A DNA stretch of 64,000 nucleotides from positions 62,001 to 126,000 of the forward strand of contig NZ_FNHZ01000006.1 in assembly GCF_900103815.1 (NCBI RefSeq). Reading direction: 5' to 3'. This DNA is from Lachnospira pectinoschiza. GTDB taxonomy: Bacteria > Bacillota > Clostridia > Lachnospirales > Lachnospiraceae. Every line of letters begins with the position of its first letter. Position 1 is the stretch's first letter. The position numbers were made by a program, and so were the translations under genes. Under the pieces are notes generated by a model that did no database searches, was not told the DNA's origin, and was given only the letters and a program-made list of their open reading frames with translations. Below, piece by piece: positions 46,953 through 56,267 of this stretch.

Positions 46953-48566
46953 ATGAAGAAGCAGACGATAAAAGCTTTAGCAGTTACATTAGCAGCATGT
47001 ATTGCAATTGGAAGCTGCGCGGTTGCCTTTGGTAAAAACATAGTTACTAAGGTGGAAAAAGAAGTTAGCGCAGAAGAAATGGTAACAACAAAAACACCTA
47101 AATATGTGTTCTTATTTATTGGAGATGGAATGTCATATCCACAGATAGAAACAACTAATTATTATTTATCGGCAGTAAAAAACGGTACTAGCATGGGAGA
47201 TAAGAAGGAAGGTACAGTTTTAGAAAAGGAATCTGATGAACTTTCTTTCCTTGATTTCCCAGTAGCTGGTAGCGCACAGACTTATGATAGTAGCTCCTTC
47301 TGTCCTGATTCAGCATCAACTGCAACATCTATTTCAACAGGACATAAGACATATAGTGGAACAATTAATATGGATGAGGCTGGAAAAGTAAGCTATGAAA
47401 CAATAACAGAGAAATTAAAGGATCAGCTAGGATATAAAGTTGGTGTTATCTCATCAGTTAATTTAAATCATGCTACACCAGCAGCATTCTATTGTCATCA
47501 GCCAAAGAGATCAAATTATTATGACATCGGACTTGAGATGATTGATAGTGATTTTGATTATTTTGCAGGTGGCGGTTTATTAAAGCCTACTGGAGCTAAT
47601 AAAGACCAGGAAAATCTTTATGATTTAGCAGAAAAGAAAGGCTACACAGTAGTTAATACTCAAGCAGAAGCTCAAAATGTAACAGCGGACACAGGTAAGA
47701 CAATTATTATTGATGAGCATTTAGCAGATAGCGATGCCATGGAATATGAAATTGATAGACCTGAGGATCATTGGGCTCTAAAGGATTATGTTGCCAAGGG
47801 TATTGATTGCCTTTATGAAGGAAATGATAAAGGCTTCTTTATGATGGTAGAAGGCGGCAAAATCGACTGGGCATGTCATGCCAACGATGCAGCATCAACT
47901 ATGTCTGATACAAAGGCACTATCAGATGCAATTGATGAAGCGGTTGACTTTTATAATGAACATCCAGATGAGACTTTGATTCTTGTTACTGGCGACCATG
48001 AAACAGGTGGTTTAACAATTGGTTATGCAGGTACTAACTACGATACATTTTTACAGAATCTTTCAAATCAAAAGATTAGTTTCTCAGCTTTTGATGATAA
48101 CTATGTATCAAAGTATAAGGAAAATAACACAAGCTTTGATGATGTCATGAAGGACGTTACAGATTTATTCGGACTTGTTCCACAGTCAGTTGCAAGTCAG
48201 AACGCTGAGACTGGTGTAACTACTGATAGTGCAGATAGTCATCCAACGGGAGTTACATCAGGTAATCTAGTTTTAACAGATTATGAATTAGAAAAATTAA
48301 AAGATGCATATGATAAGACTATGTCAGCAAATGAAGAAGAAAAGCTTAGTCAGGAAGAATATATACTTTATGGTAGTTATGAACCATTAACAGTAACAAT
48401 TACACATATTCTTAATAATAAGTCAGGTATATCATATTCAAGTTATAGCCATACAGGACTTCCTGTTGGAGTATTCGCTCTTGGTGTTGGACAGGGTGAA
48501 TTTGAAGGATACTACGATAACACTGAAATTTACAACAAGATGGCAGACTTGTTAAAAGTGGAGTAG
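46953..48566 (+). CDS. alkaline phosphatase, exported
   Basis: 537 aa. An N-terminal signal sequence (KKQTIKALAVTLAACIAIGSCAVAFG) could be lipidated at the Cys of IGSC. Catalytic landmarks are GDGMSYPQ (metal Asp), CPDSASTATS (Ser nucleophile), EGGKIDWACHANDAA and TGDHETGGL (metal ligands). It releases phosphate from organic esters outside the cell. GGGGAGG decides the start at 46953. TTTTTAC motifs repeat at 46831, 46843 and 46866 before a TATAAT at 46882, which may be a Pho-type control region (inference). Three bases precede the YibE/F gene, so they are cotranscribed. Confidence 0.94.
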   Translation: MKKQTIKALAVTLAACIAIGSCAVAFGKNIVTKVEKEVSAEEMVTTKTPKYVFLFIGDGMSYPQIETTNYYLSAVKNGTSMGDKKEGTVLEKESDELSFLDFPVAGSAQTYDSSSFCPDSASTATSISTGHKTYSGTINMDEAGKVSYETITEKLKDQLGYKVGVISSVNLNHATPAAFYCHQPKRSNYYDIGLEMIDSDFDYFAGGGLLKPTGANKDQENLYDLAEKKGYTVVNTQAEAQNVTADTGKTIIIDEHLADSDAMEYEIDRPEDHWALKDYVAKGIDCLYEGNDKGFFMMVEGGKIDWACHANDAASTMSDTKALSDAIDEAVDFYNEHPDETLILVTGDHETGGLTIGYAGTNYDTFLQNLSNQKISFSAFDDNYVSKYKENNTSFDDVMKDVTDLFGLVPQSVASQNAETGVTTDSADSHPTGVTSGNLVLTDYELEKLKDAYDKTMSANEEEKLSQEEYILYGSYEPLTVTITHILNNKSGISYSSYSHTGLPVGVFALGVGQGEFEGYYDNTEIYNKMADLLKVE

Positions 48567-48569
48567 TAA

Positions 48570-49727
48570 ATGTATCTTAAGGTTTTAAATGTGTTAAAAA
48601 AACTTTGGGGATTACAGTCTTCGGGCTGGAAATCCCTTTTAGTAGCTTTTATTATTTGCCTCATTCTTATAATAATTCCAACAGGATTTGAGGACGCTGT
48701 TATATATCAAGGAACAGATAAGGTAAAGGCTGAAGTTGTAGAAGTGGATAATTCAGCAATTAAAGATGCTGGTCTTATAAGAACTGGTGAGCAGATATGT
48801 AAGGTCTATTTAAAGGCAGGCAAATTTAAAGGGCAGACTAGGGAAGCCATTAATCTTCTTACAGGTAGCCTAGCTCAGGATAAGGAATTTAAAGTCGGTG
48901 ATTTAGCTATGGTTGTAGTTAGTAATGATGGTGAAAATGTAAGCTCTATCACTATGATTGATCACTTCCGTATAGGTTGGGAAATAGTGTTATTAGTTAT
49001 ATTTGCATTATTATTAATTCTCTTTTCGGGACCAGTAGGTATAAGGGCTTTGTTCTCCTTTATAATTTCTGTACTTAGCATTTGGAAAATTTTAATTCCT
49101 GCATGTCTAAAGGGAATCAATCCGATTCTTGTTGGACTCTTTTTAGTAACATTTTTAACAATAGTTATTATTAGCTTTGTCTATGGAGTTGATAAAAAGA
49201 GTTTGGCAGCCATAATGGGAAGTATGTTAGGTGTGATAGTAGCCTGTCTTTTATCGATATTTTTTACACATGTTTTAAAAATTCATGGTGCGATTATGAC
49301 AGATAGTGAGTCCTTACTTTATTCCGGTTATCAAAATTTGAATTTAACAAATATTTTCATGGCGGGAATATTTATAGGTGCATCAGGGGCAATGATGGAT
49401 TTATCCGTGGATATTACTAGTGGAATAGCTGAGGTTATAAGAAAAAAACCAGATATAACTAGATGGGAAGCAATGGCAAGTGGCATTCGCATTGGTCAAG
49501 CAGCAACAGGCACAATGACTACAACCCTCCTTTTAGCCTATGCCGGCAGTTGTACAAGTCAGTTAATGGTTTTTATGGCGCAGGGAACTCCGATTGTTAA
49601 TATCCTTAATTATAAATATGTGGCAAGTGAGATTTTACAAACTTTAGTTGGTTCATTTGCTTTAGTAACTGTAGCTCCTTTTACAGCTGTAGTTGCTGGA
49701 ATTTTATTAGTAAAAAGGGATAGATAA
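48570..49727 (+). CDS. YibE/F family membrane protein
   Basis: 385 aa. An N-terminal helix (about 20-42) precedes an extracellular beta-rich region (50-130, with VKAEVVEVDNSAIKDAGLIRTGEQICKVYL), then seven or so helices. FIGASGAMMDLSVDITSGIAEV and SGIRIGQAATGTMTTTLLLAYAGS are the family motifs. Function is unproven; in this operon it might deal with ions or phosphate released by the phosphatase (speculation). Last gene before the accessory region. Confidence 0.92.
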   Translation: MYLKVLNVLKKLWGLQSSGWKSLLVAFIICLILIIIPTGFEDAVIYQGTDKVKAEVVEVDNSAIKDAGLIRTGEQICKVYLKAGKFKGQTREAINLLTGSLAQDKEFKVGDLAMVVVSNDGENVSSITMIDHFRIGWEIVLLVIFALLLILFSGPVGIRALFSFIISVLSIWKILIPACLKGINPILVGLFLVTFLTIVIISFVYGVDKKSLAAIMGSMLGVIVACLLSIFFTHVLKIHGAIMTDSESLLYSGYQNLNLTNIFMAGIFIGASGAMMDLSVDITSGIAEVIRKKPDITRWEAMASGIRIGQAATGTMTTTLLLAYAGSCTSQLMVFMAQGTPIVNILNYKYVASEILQTLVGSFALVTVAPFTAVVAGILLVKRDR

Positions 49728-49758
49728 ACTAGTTATTTTAATATAAAGAAAATGATAA

Positions 49759-49798
49759 AAAACAGTATGTGTAATAGTAACGCATACTGTTTTTTATT
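49759..49798 (+). terminator. terminator of the phosphatase-YibE/F operon
   Basis: AAACAGTATGtG pairs with CgCATACTGTTT around TAATAGTAA, then TTTTATTTG. Confidence 0.88.
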
Positions 49799-49799
49799 T

Positions 49800-49909
49800 G
49801 AACGCAGTGCCACTGCGTTCATGAGGAAGTAGCGAAGCGGATTCCGAATGTCCGCTTTACAATATTTTTGCAAAGTCAGAAAGTGTACAAAAGTATCATC
49901 GATGATACT
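49800..49909. repeat. cluster of three palindromes at the core/accessory boundary
   Basis: First, GAACGCAGTG and CACTGCGTTC with one base between (49800-49820). Second, GCGGA-TTCCGAATG-TCCGC (49837-49855). Third, the perfect palindrome AGTATCATCGATGATACT (49892-49909). The rest of the 335-base gap to 50062 holds no gene I can support. Confidence 0.7.
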
Positions 49910-50062
49910 ATGTTTTAAAAAACTGCGTACTTGTTTATTTTGGCTAGTTTACTATATCATTTAAGTATGGATTATTTTAGTAATTAGATTACAAAATAAT
50001 AAAGGAGATTAGAATTGAGGTGATTCTGATTCAATGCTTTAGGAAAGAGAGGTGTTCTTTTA

Positions 50063-50935
50063 TTGCATGATATTTGGAACCCATGGCATGGCTGTAGAAA
50101 ATGTAGTGAGGGCTGTCAAAATTGTTATATGTTTTACAATGATTCTCTTCATGGAAAGAATGGAGCAGATATTTATAGGACAAAGGCTGGATTTAAATAT
50201 CCATTAAGTAAAGATCGCAATGGTAGATATAAAGTTAAAAGTGGGGAAAAGATTCGTGTTTGTATGAATAGTGATTTCTTTTTAGAAGAAGCTGATATGT
50301 GGAGAGATGAAGCTTGGGCAATAATTAGACAAAGACCAGATGTTATATTTTGGCTTCTAACTAAGAGGCCAGAACGAGTTAGCAACTGTCTTCCTTATGA
50401 TTGGGGTGATGGTTGGGAAAATGTAATGTTTAATGTTAGTTGCGAAAACCAGAAAAGGGCAGATGAGCGAATTCCCATACTTCTTGATTTGCCCTTTAAG
50501 CATAAAGGAATTATGTGTGCTCCGTTTATAGGACCGGTTAGTATTAAAAAATACTTGCCAGAAAACCAAATAGAGCAGGTGCTTTGTGATGGAGAAAATT
50601 ACAATGGCGCCCGTCCCTGTCATTATGAATGGGTAAAGCAACTACATGATGAATGCAAGGAGTATAATGTTGGATTTATATTTTGTAGTATAGGAAGCTG
50701 CTTTGTTAAAGATAATAAGATTTATCGTGTTAAAAGTGGCAAAATAAGAAGTGAACAAGCTGCCCTTTCAGGTCTTAGTTTTCCGGGAAAAGCTATTGAT
50801 TTTAGGTTAACTAATGAATGGGGAATGCCACTTTTTGATGATATGCTCTATAAAGCGTATTATGGTAAAGAATGTGAAAATTGTGGAATGCGATTGGCTT
50901 GTAATGGTTGCACCCAGTGTGGAAAATGTGAATAG
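50063..50935 (+). CDS. DUF5131 family protein (phage Gp37/Gp68-like)
   Basis: 290 aa. HDIWNPWHGCRKCSEGCQNCYMFY gives C11, C14, C18, C21, and the C-terminus has CENCGMRLACNGCTQCGKCE, so metal or Fe-S binding is likely. The family is distantly linked to radical-SAM-like folds and is common in phages and islands; the role is unknown. The start is TTG at 50063: it is the position that gives the family N-terminus, GAGAGG lies ~11 bases upstream, and no in-frame ATG precedes it. Single gene, with codon use between that of the core and the next block. Confidence 0.85.
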   Translation: MHDIWNPWHGCRKCSEGCQNCYMFYNDSLHGKNGADIYRTKAGFKYPLSKDRNGRYKVKSGEKIRVCMNSDFFLEEADMWRDEAWAIIRQRPDVIFWLLTKRPERVSNCLPYDWGDGWENVMFNVSCENQKRADERIPILLDLPFKHKGIMCAPFIGPVSIKKYLPENQIEQVLCDGENYNGARPCHYEWVKQLHDECKEYNVGFIFCSIGSCFVKDNKIYRVKSGKIRSEQAALSGLSFPGKAIDFRLTNEWGMPLFDDMLYKAYYGKECENCGMRLACNGCTQCGKCE

Positions 50936-50985
50936 ATATATTGATATTTGAGGTAAAAATACTATTCATCTGCCATAATAATTTT

Positions 50986-51957
50986 TTATTTCTGGAAGGC
51001 TTTTCGATAATTTAATGGTGATAATCCTTTTGCTTCACTGAAAAGCTTCGCGAAATGACCAGACGACACATAACCCACTGCTTTCGCCACTTGAGAAACC
51101 GGAAGATTAGTGTAGGCTAGTAGATGTTCAGCATGGTCGATTCTTACCTTTTGTAGATATTCCGCAATCGTCATTCCATAATATGCTTTAAAGGCACTTT
51201 TTAATTTAGTTGTTCCCATACAGGCAATTCTTGCTAATGACTCAATGGATATTTTATCCGCATAATGATCATTAATGTAAAGGCCAAGACTGTTTAATAA
51301 TTCTACATCTGTAGATGAAAGAACAGTTTTTGCTTTTATATTAAGTTTTCTGTGATGCTCAAAGATGAGAGAAAGCGCTTCTCTAGCTTTAGCATCATAG
51401 AACAGTACAGTAGCTGATGCAGAGCCTTTGTATTTCCATATGTCCCAAAGGAGTTTCTTCATTTCAGGGAAGTCAGCTGTTTCATCTATACACTTAAAGG
51501 CAGTTTCAGGATTCTCATAGGCAGAGCCAAAACTATCTTTAAGAATCTGATGGAAGAAGTCTGGCTGATACTCAATTCCTATAGAACGTATCGGTATATT
51601 CCGATGTATAAGAGCATGGAAAGGTTCATTGCCACCCAGAAAACTCTTTATAACTTTACATTTAAGATTACGATAAGGGTTTAGTTCTTCACCAGATATT
51701 GATTCGTACCAAGTAATGCTAAGACACTCAGGTACATCCATTTTTAAAACAGTATCTTCTTTAAATGAGAAATCATGTATTTTGATGTTGTATTGTTCAG
51801 GGACTTCGTAATACCAGTAGTATCCACTTCCTATTTCAGGTAAAACCTCAAAGCAATCACCTCCACTTGGAAAATTCTTGGGTGCTTTGCATGGGCGAAA
51901 ACCTGCATTTTGAAATAATTCTTTGTAATATCCGTTATTTTTATTCCTCATATTCAT
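50986..51957 (-). CDS. AraC family regulator (PchR/YbtA-like by context)
   Basis: 323 aa. The C-terminal double HTH (DKISIESLARIACMGTTKLKSAFKAYYGMTIAEYLQKVRIDHAEHLLAYTNLPVSQVAKAVGYVSSGHFAKLFSEAKGLSPLNYRK) is clear. The N-terminal ~200 residues form a cupin-like ligand domain typical of siderophore-responsive PchR relatives. Divergent from the transporter operon, so its likely role is to activate transport when the ligand is present. An ATG two codons inside (51951) is an alternative start. Confidence 0.88.
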   Translation of the reverse strand: MNMRNKNNGYYKELFQNAGFRPCKAPKNFPSGGDCFEVLPEIGSGYYWYYEVPEQYNIKIHDFSFKEDTVLKMDVPECLSITWYESISGEELNPYRNLKCKVIKSFLGGNEPFHALIHRNIPIRSIGIEYQPDFFHQILKDSFGSAYENPETAFKCIDETADFPEMKKLLWDIWKYKGSASATVLFYDAKAREALSLIFEHHRKLNIKAKTVLSSTDVELLNSLGLYINDHYADKISIESLARIACMGTTKLKSAFKAYYGMTIAEYLQKVRIDHAEHLLAYTNLPVSQVAKAVGYVSSGHFAKLFSEAKGLSPLNYRKAFQK

Positions 51958-51960
51958 TCC

Positions 51961-51989
51961 AATCCGACGGATTATTTATGAAATCCGAC
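51961..51989. promoter_or_regulatory. repeat AATCCGAC with inverted GGATT in the AraC/ABC gap
   Basis: AATCC-GAC-GGATT (51961-51973) followed by a second AATCCGAC (51982-51989). They lie just upstream of the AraC start and ~20 bases before the -35 of the transporter promoter, where an AraC-type activator would bind. Confidence 0.5.
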
Positions 51990-52007
51990 ATTTGATATCG
52001 TAGGTAA

Positions 52008-52036
52008 TTGTAACATTCTTTTTATTTGATTACAAT
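52008..52036 (+). promoter_or_regulatory. promoter of the ABC/ECF transporter operon
   Basis: TTGTAA-17 bp-TACAAT: a weak -35 with a good -10, consistent with activator dependence. Confidence 0.6.
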
Positions 52037-52074
52037 ACAAGGCGGTACCAAAGTAATTGGAGGATTGATGTTTT

Positions 52075-53844
52075 ATGAGAAATAAAAGGAATCAAAATGG
52101 ATTTTCTTTATTGATGAAATGGGCGGGTAGAAATAGGTTTTTAATCTATGCTTCCGTCGTTTTGGCACTTTTATCAAGTCTGTGTGGTATTGCGCCATAC
52201 TATGTGTTTTATAAAGTAATAGATGCCGCCGTTGCAGGCACGCTTGATGTTCATTATGCAGTTCGGTTAGCGATTATTCTTGTTGTATTTGTGGCAATAC
52301 GTGTAGTTTGTAATGGGGTGGCTGCTTTGCTTTCCCACAAGGGAGCTTATAATTCGCTTTACCTTGTTCGATGCATGGTTTGTGATCATTTGGCTAAATT
52401 GCCAATGGGCATTCTGAATGAGCGCAGCTTGGGGGAAATTAAATGCGTCATGAATGAAAGCATCGAAAAGCTAGAGTTATTTTTGGCTCATAATCTACCG
52501 GAATTGGTATTGTATTTAAGCGGGCCGGTTGTGATGTTTATATGGTTGTTTACAATCAATCGTATATTGGCTCTTTTAAGCATACTTCCCCTATTCTTTG
52601 TCTTTATTGTCATGATGTTTATGTTTAAGAAATTTTTTGCATTTATGGATCGTATCAGCGCATCGTCTGGTACTCTTTCTAGTTCTGTTTCTGAGTATAT
52701 CAATGGAATGAAACTGATTAAAGCATATAACATGAGTGTCAGTTCTTTTCGAAAATATGCGAATGCAATTGAAGATCAATTTTCAATGTGGAGTCTTATT
52801 TCTAAAGCTACAGCACCACTTTATGCCGCATATGTTATTTTGTTAGAATGTGGAATATTATTCTTGGTTCCGGCTGGTGGTTGGTTATATGTGCACGGAC
52901 ATGTTAGTGCCGGAATTCTTCTTTTATTTGCCTTTATCGGCACACAATATCTTACAGAAATACGTCCACTTCAGGAACTTTCCAATAACTTATCCTTTGC
53001 TTTAAATGGTGTTAATCAGGTTAGGGACATATTAGAACTTCCCACTTTTGAAGGAACTAAAGAATTTCCTGAAAATCATGACATCTCGATTGAAAATGTG
53101 CGTTTTTCTTACGATGGCAAGGTAAATGTTTTGGAAGATGTGAACTTTACAATTAAGGAGAATGAGCAGATTGCCGTTGTGGGAGCTTCCGGAGGAGGAA
53201 AAACAACGCTGATACAACTTATTGCCCGTTTCTACGATGTGAGTGAGGGAGCCATAAAAATAGGTGGTATTAATGTGAAAGATATAAGATATGAGGAACT
53301 ATTGCAAAATATTTCTGTTATATTTCAAAATGCTTTTTTAACAAGAGGCAGTTTGTATGAAAATATAGCAATGGGCAAAAATGCCACTCTTGAAGAAGTC
53401 AGAAATGCAGCAAAATTAGCTCAAATTGATGACTTCATTATGAGTCTTCCTGACAAATATGATACTTCGGTAGGTAATTTTGGTGGTAGATTTTCAGGCG
53501 GTCAGAAGCAAAGAATCTGTATTGCGCGAGCAATCTTAAAGAATGCACCTATCCTCATATTGGATGAAGCAACGAGCGCTGCTGATCCTGAAAATCAGGT
53601 TGAAATTGATAAGGCCATAGTCAATCTCTGTGAAGGTAAGACGGTCATCATAGTGGCTCATAGACTTGGTATCACGACACTATGTAATCGTGTTGCAGTG
53701 GTGGAAAAGCACACCGTTAGTGACGTATTGCCGCTTGAGGAACTCCTTTCTAAAAATGCTTATTTTGCTAAGAGTTGGCAGGATTACAATGCTGCAAGAA
53801 CAATGAAATATAGCGCTAAAAGAGGTGATTTTTATGAGCAATAA
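52075..53844 (+). CDS. ABC transporter, fused permease-ATPase (YbtP/IrtA-like)
   Basis: 589 aa half-transporter. A six-helix exporter-type membrane domain (about 20-310) precedes an ATPase with Walker A GASGGGKTT, signature FSGGQKQR and Walker B ILILDEATSA. It pairs with the next gene, whose start overlaps its end by 11 bases. In several pathogens such pairs (YbtP/YbtQ, IrtA/IrtB) import siderophore-iron despite the exporter fold. Codon use (CGN Arg, TTG/CTG Leu) differs from the core genes, indicating acquisition. Confidence 0.88.
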   Translation: MRNKRNQNGFSLLMKWAGRNRFLIYASVVLALLSSLCGIAPYYVFYKVIDAAVAGTLDVHYAVRLAIILVVFVAIRVVCNGVAALLSHKGAYNSLYLVRCMVCDHLAKLPMGILNERSLGEIKCVMNESIEKLELFLAHNLPELVLYLSGPVVMFIWLFTINRILALLSILPLFFVFIVMMFMFKKFFAFMDRISASSGTLSSSVSEYINGMKLIKAYNMSVSSFRKYANAIEDQFSMWSLISKATAPLYAAYVILLECGILFLVPAGGWLYVHGHVSAGILLLFAFIGTQYLTEIRPLQELSNNLSFALNGVNQVRDILELPTFEGTKEFPENHDISIENVRFSYDGKVNVLEDVNFTIKENEQIAVVGASGGGKTTLIQLIARFYDVSEGAIKIGGINVKDIRYEELLQNISVIFQNAFLTRGSLYENIAMGKNATLEEVRNAAKLAQIDDFIMSLPDKYDTSVGNFGGRFSGGQKQRICIARAILKNAPILILDEATSAADPENQVEIDKAIVNLCEGKTVIIVAHRLGITTLCNRVAVVEKHTVSDVLPLEELLSKNAYFAKSWQDYNAARTMKYSAKRGDFYEQ

Positions 53845-55534
53845 ATTATTTAAACCTACGAAAAGATTACAACTATCAATTACAGGTGTCGTTTTAGAAG
53901 GTATTATATCCGGTTGCAATTTCATGGTTCTATTTAAGGTTTTAGAGCTTATTTTTGGGAAAACAATTTTCTTTGGAGATATTTTGAGAGCAACAGGATG
54001 TCTCGGCATTATATTTGTATTACGCCTAATTCTTTATTCGGTTTCCTATACGGAAAGTCAAATTGGTGGAGCGGGAGTTTCTGAAAATTTACGCGTAGGT
54101 ATCGGTGATAAATTGCGAAGAATTCCACTTGGCAATTTTACAAAAAAAAGAATGGGCTATTACATGAATGCAGCTACGAATGAAGTTGCTGATTATGAAC
54201 AGATTTTAACACATAAACTTGCGGACATAATTAAATTCTGTGTACTCATTGTCGTTTTAGCTCTTTATGTTTCATTAAAAAATATGTATATCGGTTTCAT
54301 CATGTTTGCATCATTACTGCTTTTAATTCCTGCTTTAAAGCTGTCATTTCATCTGGTCAATAAATATGGAACAACCAAAAATCTTGCCAGAGAAGAAACT
54401 GTCAGCGCCATTAGTGAATACCTTTTAGGAAGCCAGACACTAAGATCTTATGGTATGGCCGGGAAGAAAAATATTGCTTTGCGAAATACTATGAAGGAGT
54501 TTTCGAATGTAAGCTATCAATATGAACGTGCCTTGATTCCTGTTGGATTTGCTTTCATGTTTTGTGTATATGTGGGTGCTGCGGCTTCAATTTATATTGC
54601 CGTTAATGCTATGGTGCTGCAAGAATTAAGCGCAGCAGAATTAATCGTAATTATAATGCTATCCTTATTTTCCTGCAAAGTGGAAGCGTCTTTATACGTA
54701 AGTATCGTAGCATATCGAAATCTTCTTATATCAAAATCGAAAATAGCAAAATTATTTGATGAGAAAGAGGAAGAAAAAGGATCCGGAAGTTATGCACCTG
54801 AGACCTTTAAAATTAGTTTTGAAAATGTAAACTTTTCCTATGTAAAGGGGGAAAGAGTACTTACGAATCTAAGCTTTGAAATACCTGAGAATAAAATTAC
54901 AGCAATCGTTGGAGAATCGGGTTCTGGAAAGACGACTATTTTTAATTTGCTGTCTAAATATTACGAAGCAGATTCTGGCACAATACTGATTGACCATGAG
55001 GATATCTCTAAAGCTGATGTAGAAACCGTATTATCAAATATAAGTCTCGTTGATCAGGATGTATTTTTATTTAATGACACGATTAGGAACAATTTACGTT
55101 TTGCAGCTCCAACAGCCACTGATGAGGAGATTATCAATGCATGCCAAAAAGCCAATTGCAATTTTATTGAGTACCTACCTGAAGGAATAAATACAGTGGT
55201 TGGAGAAAATGGCAATAAATTATCCGGAGGTGAAAGACAAAGACTTTCTATTGCTCGAGCCATCCTAAGAAACAGTAATATTGTTCTTTTAGATGAAGCC
55301 ACAGCGTCACTTGATATTGAAAATGAATTGCTCGTTAAAAAGGCTGTACAGCATTTGTTGGAGTTAGGTAAAACAGTCGTTATGATTGCACACACATTGC
55401 CTATTGTTCAATCAGCTGATCAGATTTTGGTAATTGATCATGGAACAGTTATTGAATATGGTAGCCATGAAGAATTATTAGTAAAAAATGGAAAGTATAC
55501 GGCCATGTGGAATGCATCAAAACTTACGAAATAA
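53834..55534 (+). CDS. ABC transporter, fused permease-ATPase (YbtQ/IrtB-like partner)
   Basis: 566 aa. The membrane domain spans about 15-300, and the ATPase has GESGSGKTT, LSGGERQR and IVLLDEATAS. AGAGGTG just upstream decides the ATG at 53834; the GTG at 53825 lies within that ribosome binding site. It forms the second half of a heterodimer with the upstream gene. A 133-base gap separates it from the ECF genes. Confidence 0.88.
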   Translation: MSNKLFKPTKRLQLSITGVVLEGIISGCNFMVLFKVLELIFGKTIFFGDILRATGCLGIIFVLRLILYSVSYTESQIGGAGVSENLRVGIGDKLRRIPLGNFTKKRMGYYMNAATNEVADYEQILTHKLADIIKFCVLIVVLALYVSLKNMYIGFIMFASLLLLIPALKLSFHLVNKYGTTKNLAREETVSAISEYLLGSQTLRSYGMAGKKNIALRNTMKEFSNVSYQYERALIPVGFAFMFCVYVGAAASIYIAVNAMVLQELSAAELIVIIMLSLFSCKVEASLYVSIVAYRNLLISKSKIAKLFDEKEEEKGSGSYAPETFKISFENVNFSYVKGERVLTNLSFEIPENKITAIVGESGSGKTTIFNLLSKYYEADSGTILIDHEDISKADVETVLSNISLVDQDVFLFNDTIRNNLRFAAPTATDEEIINACQKANCNFIEYLPEGINTVVGENGNKLSGGERQRLSIARAILRNSNIVLLDEATASLDIENELLVKKAVQHLLELGKTVVMIAHTLPIVQSADQILVIDHGTVIEYGSHEELLVKNGKYTAMWNASKLTK

Positions 55535-55667
55535 TTCAAGATGGACGAACAAAAGTAAAAATTAGACGAACATGATAGAAATGGATTGTTTAATTCGTAT
55601 AAACATGATAAAAAGTTAGTTGCGGCTAACAGAAGCTGCTATATGAGATAAAGAGAGGTAAACTAAA

Positions 55668-56267
55668 ATGAATAAAAAAGGTGATAAATTAAATGCGAGA
55701 GATTTCATAATCACAGGAATATTCTCTGTATTATTTCTTATGGCTGTTATGATTGGAGGAGGTCCATTTGCTGCTATACCTTCATTAACATTCTATTTTC
55801 CTATTGGAGCGGCAGTTCTGGCAGGACCAATCTTCATGTTATTTATAGCTAAAGTTCCTAAGCGTGGTGCATTGGCAATTGTTGGTGTTGTTGAATGCAT
55901 TTTAGGTACTCTTACCGGCATGCATTGGGGGTTAAATTTTGGAATCTTAATATGCAGTATTATTGCTGCAGTTATTGCAGGCTTTGAAAACTTCAAAAAT
56001 CAGAAATTAAATTTAGTTGCCTATATTGTTTACTGTATTGGCGCTATGGGCACTTATTTTGTATTCTACTTTAATCGTGAATCATGGATTTCCTTCATGT
56101 TACAAAAAGGAACGGAACAATCTTATATTGATGTAATGAGTTCTGTTGCGACAGGTAAAATGATGCTCATTATGATTGTTGGTACAATCATTGTTGCTAG
56201 CTTAAGTGGTTTATTAGGTCTGCGATTAATGCGTAAGCAATTTGTGAAAGCAGGTATTGTGGAATGA
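55668..56267 (+). CDS. MptD/Trep_Strep-family ECF transporter S component
   Basis: 199 aa, about five or six hydrophobic helices with a cytoplasmic start (NKKGDKLNARDFIITGIFSVLFLMAVMIGGGPFAA). The family occurs with ECF T/A subunits and siderophore-type ABC pairs, and it would give substrate specificity. The substrate is not established. Its end overlaps the EcfT start by four bases (ATGA-type coupling). Confidence 0.82.
   Translation: MNKKGDKLNARDFIITGIFSVLFLMAVMIGGGPFAAIPSLTFYFPIGAAVLAGPIFMLFIAKVPKRGALAIVGVVECILGTLTGMHWGLNFGILICSIIAAVIAGFENFKNQKLNLVAYIVYCIGAMGTYFVFYFNRESWISFMLQKGTEQSYIDVMSSVATGKMMLIMIVGTIIVASLSGLLGLRLMRKQFVKAGIVE

Noticed and set aside
52041..52056. GGCGGTACCAAAG as a T-box
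   Set aside because: It lacks the flanking T-box bases, specifier loop and terminator, and it precedes a transporter rather than an amino-acid gene.
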